Source of the DNA: Candidatus Poseidoniaceae archaeon
Lineage (GTDB): Archaea > Thermoplasmatota > Poseidoniia > Poseidoniales > Poseidoniaceae
NCBI GenBank assembly: GCA_030747695.1
Contig: JASLKG010000005.1
Span: forward strand, 232,271 to 296,270
Direction of reading: 5' to 3'
DNA: 64,000 nucleotides
The notes under the pieces: generated by a model
What the model was told of the DNA's origin: nothing
The model's database searches: none
The model's input: the letters and a program-made list of their open reading frames with translations, nothing else
In this document: one piece after another, positions 44,711-52,612 of the stretch
How the letters are laid out: each line of letters starts with the position of its first letter
Numbering within the stretch: the stretch's first letter is position 1
Made by a program: the position numbers and the translations under genes

Positions 44711-46762
44711 TTATCCAATAGTAATGATTTCGAGCCAATGTAGGCGTATGCCAGTTTCATCAACGAATCTATCACTTCTCCCAGAAGCCCCACTTGGATT
44801 GAGCCAATATTCGGATTCACTCTCCATTGAAATTGTTATAGTGTCTGTAATTTGATTTGGACATGCTCTTACCCAACCAGATCCACTATATTCCAACTCT
44901 TCTACACTTATGCTAACATCTCCAATTAATTCAATTGAAACACATGCCTGTATCAAATTCGATTGATTAAGTTGAATAGTATAATCTCCTTTGTTCATGA
45001 AGAATCTATCATTACCCATATTGAAAGGATCTCTAAATCGATGTTCCCTCCATGGATCAGGCCTCATATTGTCGCCAATTATGGGTACAAATGTTGAAAC
45101 CAATGAATCATTTTCAGACAATTCCCAGAGCATTGAACCTTCAATTTCTAAGATCAATTTCCAATGATTTGAGCTAGCGATCTCCCATTGCATGGTCCCG
45201 AGTGGTGATGTAATTGCATGTGTTATCCCAATTTCACTAATCTTTGTGTAATCGTCATTCACAATGGCTGTAGTAGCAACATTTTGTATTGAATATGTTT
45301 GATGAAGTATGCCAAGAGTTGGAACTGAAGTAATGCCCAAGCTTTCTGGTGTGTTCCACGAATGGCCCCAATGTATATTTTCTGAGTATACTATTGAATC
45401 ATCTGGGAGATTTTCAATCCACGAATGGAGTATGAAATCCCCAGAAGTTTGAGCATGTAATTCATCATGCTCAGATAATTCTAGGAGACACTGTTGAGCT
45501 ATTGCCGAGATTAATATTGTAACAATCATTATGCTACGAGTAATTTTAATATCGGAAAATAATTCTGTTTTTGCTAATTTTAGGGAAACTAGACATGCCA
45601 TTGGAATATGAAAGGCATGCATACTCATCGAATACAATATGTAAGAGAGCATTGAGAGTAAAGGGATTCCAGCCAAACCATCAAACAAGTAAATACTCGT
45701 TAGCAACCAGTTTATTATAATCCATAGAATGAACAATCTTCCTTCATAAGAATGCCTCATGTCCCACCCAGCCCATATTGCCAGAGGTGCCAGTAATCCA
45801 GCATACATAACAAAGGGAGAACCTCCTTGCCAACCATATTCCGCAAATACGGCTTTACCGTTAAATGCTGGAAGTAGTGCTAAAATGACTACGATAATTG
45901 CAATAACGATGAGCCCGATTTGTGTTTTATCAGAAAATGTAAATTTTTGTTTTTCTAATAATAAAATCGAAGCAGTTAAGGTACAATAATAGATTAATCC
46001 AGTCGGGTGAATCATTGCAACAGTAATTGCAGTAAAGAGAAATAATGACCAATTTATTTTTCGGTACAACATCGACAATCCAACAATTAATCCCAATTGA
46101 CTTGCGATTGTAGGATATCCTGAATCGAGTGTTTTTGCGAATAATGCTGGTGCTAGTAACATTGCTAGGATTAGCCAATGCGACGCTCCAATACGTTCGC
46201 CAATAGCCGAAAGAGCAAGAAGTAATGCAGCAAAGGAGAGATGTCCTAAGTTGAATACTGATTCGGGAGCCAAAATACCTGTTGCTTCGGCTTGCCATGC
46301 AGCTAACATTGGAAAAGCAGGAGGATATATCCACTCGCCAAGTGATGGACTTGGCAAAATCATTCCTCCACTTCTAATAATAGCATCAGTTAGTGCTGAG
46401 AATCCAATCCAATCCACTCCCATCGGCCTAGTATAGGTCAATAGCGGAGTCATTGAGATAAGTATTGCAATTACAGTGAAGCCCCAAAATTTTGTATCTC
46501 GTACAGTATTTGTTGTAGGATCTTTTCCCAAATCGATTTCTGACCTAATTATCGCAATCGATATTAAATTTACAATAAGCAATAGCCATGATAACATTGT
46601 CAAACTAAGGCCAAATAAGAAAGAAATACCAGATGCAAAGTATAAGAAAAGCAGGCCAAGGGCAGGAGTTAGCATTGCTTGTCTAATCCAATCTCCCTCA
46701 GGATCTATTTTTCTTGCAAAGGCTTGTCCGGGGAGAATCGTAGTCAACAAGACAAGCCACAT
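44711..46762 (-). CDS. Polytopic membrane protein, possible GT-C glycosyltransferase
   Basis: A 683-residue protein with about ten to twelve membrane helices in the first 430 residues and a large extracellular C-terminal part (about 440-683). The first outer loop holds MGVDWIGFSALTDAI and GEWIYPPAFPM, comparable to acidic loop-1 motifs of GT-C enzymes and DUF6541-like proteins that use lipid-linked sugars. I started at ATG 46762; the frame extends to a TTG at 46780. It is directly upstream of the dolichol-phosphate sugar synthase, which would supply its donor. Function is inferred. Confidence 0.65.
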   Translation of the reverse strand: MWLVLLTTILPGQAFARKIDPEGDWIRQAMLTPALGLLFLYFASGISFLFGLSLTMLSWLLLIVNLISIAIIRSEIDLGKDPTTNTVRDTKFWGFTVIAILISMTPLLTYTRPMGVDWIGFSALTDAIIRSGGMILPSPSLGEWIYPPAFPMLAAWQAEATGILAPESVFNLGHLSFAALLLALSAIGERIGASHWLILAMLLAPALFAKTLDSGYPTIASQLGLIVGLSMLYRKINWSLFLFTAITVAMIHPTGLIYYCTLTASILLLEKQKFTFSDKTQIGLIVIAIIVVILALLPAFNGKAVFAEYGWQGGSPFVMYAGLLAPLAIWAGWDMRHSYEGRLFILWIIINWLLTSIYLFDGLAGIPLLSMLSYILYSMSMHAFHIPMACLVSLKLAKTELFSDIKITRSIMIVTILISAIAQQCLLELSEHDELHAQTSGDFILHSWIENLPDDSIVYSENIHWGHSWNTPESLGITSVPTLGILHQTYSIQNVATTAIVNDDYTKISEIGITHAITSPLGTMQWEIASSNHWKLILEIEGSMLWELSENDSLVSTFVPIIGDNMRPDPWREHRFRDPFNMGNDRFFMNKGDYTIQLNQSNLIQACVSIELIGDVSISVEELEYSGSGWVRACPNQITDTITISMESESEYWLNPSGASGRSDRFVDETGIRLHWLEIITIG

Positions 46763-46836
46763 AACATGTATACAGAACAAGAGCCCCTTGAATGTTCACC
46801 AAAAAGAGCAATGTAGTGTGCTTTTCTACGAGTGAT

Positions 46837-47400
46837 ATGGCCGAGGTCGTAAGGCTGCCTCCCGAATACTGGGTTTTCGATTTTACAAGAGGCGAAGACC
46901 CAGATTTCGAATGCCCATATGAATATAGCATCGGTAGATATGATGAACATAGACCTGGAATGTATACACAGGAATTATTTCAAGGAACAAGAAATTTACA
47001 CATTGGAATTGATATTGGAGGGCCAGTTGGAGAACCAATCTATGCATTTGCATCTGGTGTCGTGCATTCGATGGGAATAAATGATGAACCAGGATCCTAT
47101 GGTCCTACAATTATCACAAAGCACCAACTAGAGGGTAGAGATATTTGGGCATTGCATGGGCATTTATCATTGGAATCCTTGAATCTAGTGGAAGTGGGAC
47201 AATCAATAAGTGAAGGTCAAATGATAGCATCAATAGGAAACAGTGAAGTAAATGGGGGTTGGTCTCCACATCTTCATTTCCAATTATGTTGGGAAGAACC
47301 AAAGTCAAATGATATGCCAGGCGTTGTATCAATTGAAGATCGCAAATTAGCACTTGAAAAATATCCAGATCCAAGAATTGTATTGGGGCCTATCTATTGA
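46837..47400 (+). CDS. M23 (LytM-type) metallopeptidase-like protein
   Basis: A 187-residue protein with a complete LytM zinc site: His and Asp in LHIGIDIGG, HGHLS and HLHF. GQMIASIGNSEVNGGWSPHLHF is typical of the fold. Bacterial M23 enzymes cut peptidoglycan cross-bridges, which archaea lack, so the target here is likely another Gly-rich peptide or competing bacteria. No signal peptide or membrane helix is evident. The frame is open to an ATG at 46792, but that part lies in the promoter gap of the divergent membrane-protein gene. The last seven bases overlap the convergent PGI/PMI gene. Confidence 0.82.
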   Translation: MAEVVRLPPEYWVFDFTRGEDPDFECPYEYSIGRYDEHRPGMYTQELFQGTRNLHIGIDIGGPVGEPIYAFASGVVHSMGINDEPGSYGPTIITKHQLEGRDIWALHGHLSLESLNLVEVGQSISEGQMIASIGNSEVNGGWSPHLHFQLCWEEPKSNDMPGVVSIEDRKLALEKYPDPRIVLGPIY

Positions 47401-48467
47401 TCAATTTGAGAAAGATATTCTTTCAAAGAAATAATTGAAGAAATCGAGCTTGGATCTTTTCCATGCAATAAAGCGAGTGCTATTGATAACCAATCCATTA
47501 AGATACAAAGATGCAACATTGCTCCTAGCAATGAATCTCCTTCTCCATGAATCCGCCAAGCATTTTCAGTAGGACAATTTGATACAAACCAGTCCATTCG
47601 TTGGTAAACTCTTGGGTGTAATTTCTCCCAAGAGAGAAGGATAACTGCTTGTTTTTCAGCATCAATATCTCCCTCATCTCCAACTCCTCCCCATGCGACT
47701 ATTTCATTGTGATTCATTTCAGGTAATATGCCAATTCTAACGAACCGAGCAGCATTTTCATTAATTTGATTTTTGAATCTTGTTAATGCAGGTTCTAATT
47801 CTCTCGGCCCTATTATTGCAATTGGGTTATTGATTAAATTTAATGCTAAACTTGCAACATCGCCATGAGGATATTTTACAATATCAGAATTTTCAATTGC
47901 CAAAGAGAGACGTTTCATTTCTTCTTCATCAAGAACAGAATTTAGAATATTCAAATTTGACAAAAGCGCCAATTGGCGAGACAAGATATGGCCAAAAGCA
48001 GAGCGAGGCGGCTGCCCAGATGGACAAGAAATCAAGAATACAGTTTGCGACAACTCACATAGGCCCGCTAATTCCCCCCCACTTGAGATAATTATGATTG
48101 TAGCACCCCTTTCTAGTGCTTGTTTTGTTGCACTAAGGGTTTCTTCAGTATTGCCTGAATATGAAGTAGAAATGACCAACCATCTGTTGTTCCACCAAGA
48201 GGGTAAATCATACCCCTTGCAACTAAACATAGGAATTCCGCAATCCCATTCTGCGAGTGTGCATAAGAAATCACCTGCAGCAGCAGATCCCCCCATGCCG
48301 AGAAAGAGAACACCGTCCCAATCATGTTTTAGTTCAGAAAGCCATGGTAGTAAATCTTCTCTTACAGAATCTTGCCCTATCCTTATATCTTCAATAAATT
48401 TACGAGTAAATCCAATCATATTCTCTTTGTCTAAAGAGGTTGCTAGAATTTCTAAATCTTCTTTCAT
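47394..48467 (-). CDS. Bifunctional phosphoglucose/phosphomannose isomerase
   Basis: An archaeal-type SIS-domain isomerase interconverting fructose 6-phosphate with glucose 6-phosphate and mannose 6-phosphate, linking central metabolism with sugar nucleotide supply. The 357-residue protein has LGMGGSAAAGDFL, STSYSGNTEETL, and the family-typical SGQPPRSAFGHIL. The ATG directly follows the NMD3 stop codon with no spacing. It is the last gene of the Ccm/NMD3 run. Confidence 0.92.
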   Translation of the reverse strand: MKEDLEILATSLDKENMIGFTRKFIEDIRIGQDSVREDLLPWLSELKHDWDGVLFLGMGGSAAAGDFLCTLAEWDCGIPMFSCKGYDLPSWWNNRWLVISTSYSGNTEETLSATKQALERGATIIIISSGGELAGLCELSQTVFLISCPSGQPPRSAFGHILSRQLALLSNLNILNSVLDEEEMKRLSLAIENSDIVKYPHGDVASLALNLINNPIAIIGPRELEPALTRFKNQINENAARFVRIGILPEMNHNEIVAWGGVGDEGDIDAEKQAVILLSWEKLHPRVYQRMDWFVSNCPTENAWRIHGEGDSLLGAMLHLCILMDWLSIALALLHGKDPSSISSIISLKEYLSQIDQ

Positions 48468-49523
48468 TTATTCACCGTCCATTCCAAGTTTTGGCAGACT
48501 TATCCATTCGCCTTCAATCCGTGCTAAATTCAATTTGCGTCCTGATATATGATCAAAAGGCAATCGTACAGACTCCATTTTCCATGTATTTGGATTTAGA
48601 ATTTCTGCAACAGACGAATCTTCATTTAATGAGTCTATAGTGATAAAATCTTCCATTCTAGCCATTACATTTGCACTTTCTAAATCTCTCCAACTCGCCC
48701 CAGTTCTTTCTCTCCTATCTACACGCTCGAGAACTGCTCCATCACTAGACCAATTAGAAGGGCGCCACAAATTACCTCGCCAACTTACAACATCGCCCAA
48801 TTCATAACCTGGTTTACGATATAGCAAGGTTAGTCTTGTTAGATCAACACCATCTTTCCTACCAACTACTGAAGTTGTTGTAGTAATTTGTCCTCCATGT
48901 AAATTGACAAGATGACGGCCCCATGCTCTAGCTAGGGCCTTTGAACCTAGAACTACATCATATCCTCCAGTAACAGGTCCCTCTTTAGTAATGAAAAACA
49001 TAGGATCTGCAGGCATTTCTGACAATACATCATCCAGAGTGGCACGTAAGACTGTAAATTCATCATCAGATAGTCGCCTAGCACTTGATCTCAATTGTAC
49101 AGTTGCTTCAAAGTAATTTCCAGCTTGACGTGTACATGTAAGACAAACTCCATTTGACATACGGGCCCGCATTGTAAATTCTTCAGTATATAGTAAATCA
49201 TCAATAGTACCTTCTAATTGTAGGTGAATCAGCGTGTGTCTGCCATCGACTTCTTGTGCCATTAATCCCACTTCCAAATTCTCAACATTTGCATTGAATT
49301 CAACATTACGTTGTACTAATTCATGCCATATCTCATCAGATTCTACTTCTGACCATTTCCCTTTGAAATCAACTTTGTTGCATCTAGCACATTTAATCCA
49401 AGGAACATTTTTAGGAATTTTGGCAAGCTTTACACGCTCACGAGTGCATTTTTCGCACATACGTCCTGTGAACAAAGGCGGCGTGGAACCGCAAATCAAA
49501 CAGAACTCGCCACCGAGGTCCAT
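48468..49523 (-). CDS. NMD3-like ribosome-associated protein
   Basis: Related to eukaryotic NMD3, which binds the 60S subunit for export; in archaea it presumably acts in large-subunit maturation. The N-terminal zinc site has CLICG and CEKC, then CARC, and a second site CLTC. The NMD3 core reads GNYFEATVQLRSS and TGGYDVVLGSKALARAWG. The C-terminus holds an OB-like domain (YELGDVVSWRG). It sits 14 bases after a CcmD-like gene. Confidence 0.88.
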   Translation of the reverse strand: MDLGGEFCLICGSTPPLFTGRMCEKCTRERVKLAKIPKNVPWIKCARCNKVDFKGKWSEVESDEIWHELVQRNVEFNANVENLEVGLMAQEVDGRHTLIHLQLEGTIDDLLYTEEFTMRARMSNGVCLTCTRQAGNYFEATVQLRSSARRLSDDEFTVLRATLDDVLSEMPADPMFFITKEGPVTGGYDVVLGSKALARAWGRHLVNLHGGQITTTTSVVGRKDGVDLTRLTLLYRKPGYELGDVVSWRGNLWRPSNWSSDGAVLERVDRRERTGASWRDLESANVMARMEDFITIDSLNEDSSVAEILNPNTWKMESVRLPFDHISGRKLNLARIEGEWISLPKLGMDGE

Positions 49524-49537
49524 GTCAACGCCTCAAC

Positions 49538-49690
49538 TTATTTGGCTTCATCCTTTGGGGCAATAGCACCTTCAAGAGCAGCAATTCTATCTTCTAAACT
49601 ATTGGAACGAGACATTATGGTCCAAGTCCATATCCCAAGGGCAGCAATCATTCCAATATATGCGATAGCTAGATGTGTCATATCTGTCAT
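49538..49690 (-). CDS. ccmD: CcmD-like small heme-exporter membrane protein
   Basis: A 50-residue protein. One membrane helix (about 7-26, LAIAYIGMIAALGIWTW) is followed by a charged amphipathic tail (SLEDRIAALEGAI), the layout of CcmD, which stabilises CcmC with the CcmAB exporter during cytochrome c maturation. The ATG overlaps the CcmC stop codon in the four bases ATGA, and the next gene follows after 14 bases. Identification rests on size, topology and position, because CcmD sequences are poorly conserved. Confidence 0.75.
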   Translation of the reverse strand: MTDMTHLAIAYIGMIAALGIWTWTIMSRSNSLEDRIAALEGAIAPKDEAK

Positions 49691-50385
49691 TGTATCCTCT
49701 CCTCGTATTGAATTTGTAACTCTTCTAATCTCATTTCTAATTCAGCAAGATGCATTGATGATAGAACATGTCCAATTACAAGCAAAGTGAATGAAAGTGC
49801 CCCAATCATTAGTACAATGAACATATCTGAGTTCAAAGAGCCCTCACTAGTTCCAATTACAGGTCCCGGATGCCTAATTTGCCACAAACGCGTCGCTATA
49901 TATGTCAAGGGAACTAGAACAAAACCATACATTCCAAAAGTTGCAAATGTGTCTCGAGATTCGACACCATCAGGCTGTCCTCTTCGTCCAAGAATTAGGA
50001 ATAGTGCAAGTAATGTCAACATTGCAAAAGTATTGAGTCGTATATCAGTCCAATCCCATGGAACTTTCCATTCTGCAGAGCCCCATATGCATCCTGACCA
50101 TACACACATTAAGCCTGTAGCAAGTCCAGCTTCAGAACTTGCAATATGTAGTCTCCATCCCCATTCTTTACGCTTGAAAAACCAAACGCTTGATCCCAAA
50201 AACAGGAAACTAAATGCTAACATTGCAGCCCAAGCACTTGGGACATGCCAGTAGAAAATCCGTTGCGCATTTGGTGCTTCAAAAGCCTCAATTGAAACTG
50301 ATGGCGCCCATGTCAAACCAAGCAATAGGGTTGCTGACGCGCCTGCAAGCCCCGCGAGCGAAATCACTTGACTTTTGGTTGCCAT
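49687..50385 (-). CDS. ccmC: Heme exporter protein CcmC
   Basis: A six-helix membrane protein that passes heme to the chaperone CcmE in system I cytochrome c maturation. The hallmark Trp-rich outer loop is present as WGSAEWKVPWDWTDIRLNT near residue 110, and YWHVPSAWAAM supplies the first heme-ligand His. A second His candidate is in RHPGPVIG. At 232 residues it has normal size. The C-terminus has an extra helical tail (MRLEELQIQYEERIQ). It lies 27 bases after the ABC fusion and overlaps the CcmD-like gene. Confidence 0.92.
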   Translation of the reverse strand: MATKSQVISLAGLAGASATLLLGLTWAPSVSIEAFEAPNAQRIFYWHVPSAWAAMLAFSFLFLGSSVWFFKRKEWGWRLHIASSEAGLATGLMCVWSGCIWGSAEWKVPWDWTDIRLNTFAMLTLLALFLILGRRGQPDGVESRDTFATFGMYGFVLVPLTYIATRLWQIRHPGPVIGTSEGSLNSDMFIVLMIGALSFTLLVIGHVLSSMHLAELEMRLEELQIQYEERIQ

Positions 50386-50412
50386 CTTTTGTCCCCCGGT
50401 TAGAACTTGTCT

Positions 50413-51594
50413 TCAAACATATTGCTGTAGCGCGTCAACAATCAAGGCCCAAGGCAATATTAATATCGGCGTCAATAGTTTAATCATAACTGCATTTGGC
50501 CTTGACAAATTCAATGTTGCATGGCCAATAAAAGCAATTACAAAAGCAGTAAATCCACCTAAGATTGCCCCTACAGAAATAATACGCCAATCAAAATCTC
50601 CCGTAGATGCCGATGCAAGCAGAGTCAATCCTCCACAAATCAAAGACACATTCATTATTGCATTTGGCGGTATGGCGCTTTTTGCATTCCACCACGCATA
50701 AGCGCGATTTTCCTGTAATAATCTTAGAATCGGATCACCACACATTCCTGCTGCAAGAGAAGGTGCTAGAAGGAATGCAATTTCTATTCTACCCTTCAAT
50801 GAATTAGGATCTAAAAATGCGAACATTGCCCCGAGTACAATTAATCCTACAATACAATTGTTAGAAATACTTGACATTGTCCTTAGATCAAGCGTTGTGC
50901 CTGTATTTGATTTTACGTTGTTCTTAGATTTAAGATGTATAGGAATTCCCTTTTTTGGATTATTTGTTTTTGCTTCAAATGGAAATGAGATAATCCTATC
51001 AGCACAATTTAGGATGTTTTCATTATGTGATGAAACTAATATTGAATGCCCACTCGCAGCAAGGTTGCGAATGATTTCCGATAGATTTGTTATTGCAACT
51101 CTATCTAATCCTGAATCTGCTTCATCAAGAAGAATTGCAATTGGCTTATCACTTATTAGAGCGGGTAATATTCCAGAAATAACTGCAAGTTTTCTTCTTT
51201 GACCACCTGAAAGCATAGCAACACGATCGTTTATTCTATGATTTAGATTCCACGATTCAAGTAATTTTGAGACATCGAAATTCTTTCCTGCGACATCTAG
51301 CAATCGTTGTCCTACTAATTCATCTCCCATTATACAATCATCTTGCAAACAAAGTCCAAAATTTGTACGTCCACGACGGCCTTCTTTATCTTTGATAATT
51401 TGTTTTGAAATAGTAACAGTTCCTTCATCCAGATGCAGTAGCCCTGCTGCAGCTTCAATTACTGTTGATTTGCCACAGCCATTTTCCCCAGAAAGAGCCA
51501 CTACCTCGCCAGATTTAATTTCTAAAGAGAAGTTTTTCAAAACCTCTTTGTGACCGCGTTTCACAGTCAGATCTGACAATTGAACTAGTCCCAT
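50413..51594 (-). CDS. Fused ABC ATPase and membrane domain, likely CcmA-CcmB
   Basis: One 393-residue chain: an ATPase (1-205) with SGENGCGKSTVIEAAAGL, signature LSGGQRRKLAVI and LLDEADSGLD, then about 165 residues with five or six membrane helices (LRTMSSISNNCIVGLIVLG onward, IAFLLAPSLAAGMCGD, and a final LTPILILPWALIV). Position directly before CcmC and CcmD argues that it is the heme exporter CcmAB. In bacteria CcmA and CcmB are separate proteins; I know of the fusion only from this reading. The membrane half is shorter than CcmB (about 220). A generic export function is the alternative. The ATG start is 12 bases from the divergent rhomboid start. Confidence 0.7.
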   Translation of the reverse strand: MGLVQLSDLTVKRGHKEVLKNFSLEIKSGEVVALSGENGCGKSTVIEAAAGLLHLDEGTVTISKQIIKDKEGRRGRTNFGLCLQDDCIMGDELVGQRLLDVAGKNFDVSKLLESWNLNHRINDRVAMLSGGQRRKLAVISGILPALISDKPIAILLDEADSGLDRVAITNLSEIIRNLAASGHSILVSSHNENILNCADRIISFPFEAKTNNPKKGIPIHLKSKNNVKSNTGTTLDLRTMSSISNNCIVGLIVLGAMFAFLDPNSLKGRIEIAFLLAPSLAAGMCGDPILRLLQENRAYAWWNAKSAIPPNAIMNVSLICGGLTLLASASTGDFDWRIISVGAILGGFTAFVIAFIGHATLNLSRPNAVMIKLLTPILILPWALIVDALQQYV

Positions 51595-51606
51595 TGTTTG
51601 GTCCGA

Positions 51607-52542
51607 ATGACCGCATTGGCTTCAAGCCGCCGCCTCCTCCGGGGGTACATGGAGGGAGTTATGCTCGGCCTGTGGTTTGTGGCAGTTCTTGGTCCATTAA
51701 TGTGGGCCTGGAGGGAAAAAGCCTCTATTTCAATGGCAATGACTTTGTCACTTTTGTTTGGATATATCGTTCAATTAATTTGGAATTGGACAGGACACGG
51801 AAATCTTGTTGATTACCTAGTCATGATTCCAAGCGAAGTACAATCGGGAGAGATTTACACACTCTTAACTGCTGGTTTTTTGCATAATCCCTGGAATCCA
51901 TTACATGTTTTAGGAAACATCGTCATTATCGCATTAGTTGGTATACCACTTGAGCAGAGGTTAGGTCGTGAAAGATGGCTCATCTCATATGTAATTGGAT
52001 TACTTGGCGGATCAATTGCTTGGACACTTGCTAATTTTGGTTCAGATACACCTGCACTTGGAGCATCAGGTGCTGCCTTTGGAATTTTAGGAGCATACCT
52101 TGCCGGTTGGCCAAATGATGAGGTTTTGTTTCCATTTGTCATTATAAGAAAATGGCCAGTATCTTGGATTGCTTTACTCTATTTCGGATTTGAAGTAATC
52201 AACGCTTGGGGTGTTTATGGTTTCTCCGAAGTATCTCATGTTGCACATATGGCACATTTGGGAGGATTTGTTGTTGCATATTTTTCCTTATCCTTGATTC
52301 GTAAAGGAACTACTTGGGAAGGTGAAATTGAGTTACAAGATTTACCTGAAAATCATCCATTTGTAGGAGTAGATGATTTAGTGATTAGGCTTAGAAAAGA
52401 GGGTGATGAGAAAGAAACCCGGCAAGCTTGGATGGAAGAACTGGTGATGAAAACCAATTGTCCCGTTTGTGAAGGCAAATTACAGGTGCATAGGCTAAAA
52501 ATACGCTGTACTGAAAGCAAATCACATGTAGATTGGCCTTGA
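51607..52542 (+). CDS. Rhomboid intramembrane serine protease with C-terminal zinc-ribbon-like tail
   Basis: A six-helix membrane protease. The catalytic Ser is in GASGAAFGILGAYLAG and the catalytic His in AHMAHLGGF; LLTAGFLHNPWNPLHVLGN is the loop-1/helix-2 region. A charged cytoplasmic tail follows (about 232-311), including a CPVCEGKLQ half and a later Cys that might bind metal. The ATG at 51607 is shown; a TTG at 51598 and the ATG at 51649 are alternatives. Rhomboids cut membrane-anchored substrates, and the next gene codes for a single-pass anchored subtilase. Confidence 0.9.
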   Translation: MTALASSRRLLRGYMEGVMLGLWFVAVLGPLMWAWREKASISMAMTLSLLFGYIVQLIWNWTGHGNLVDYLVMIPSEVQSGEIYTLLTAGFLHNPWNPLHVLGNIVIIALVGIPLEQRLGRERWLISYVIGLLGGSIAWTLANFGSDTPALGASGAAFGILGAYLAGWPNDEVLFPFVIIRKWPVSWIALLYFGFEVINAWGVYGFSEVSHVAHMAHLGGFVVAYFSLSLIRKGTTWEGEIELQDLPENHPFVGVDDLVIRLRKEGDEKETRQAWMEELVMKTNCPVCEGKLQVHRLKIRCTESKSHVDWP

Positions 52543-52557
52543 GCCCCTTCGGGGCTC
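52541..52557 (+). terminator. GC-rich hairpin at the rhomboid stop codon
   Basis: The stem gagcccc/ggggctc with a TTC loop overlaps the stop codon of the rhomboid gene. It is strongly GC-rich against an AT-rich background. No T run follows, so its role as a terminator is uncertain. Confidence 0.45.
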
Positions 52558-52585
52558 TTGAGCAGATAAGGTTAATCCGTATTGC

Positions 52586-52606
52586 AATCCGCCCGTAGGG
52601 CGGGTT
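52586..52606 (+). promoter_or_regulatory. Hairpin just before the second subtilase
   Basis: The stem aatccgccc/gggcgggtt (one G-T pair) with a GTA loop ends six bases before the ATG at 52613. It would be in the 5' leader of the subtilase message or mark a processing site after the rhomboid gene. Confidence 0.4.
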
Positions 52607-52612
52607 GACACC

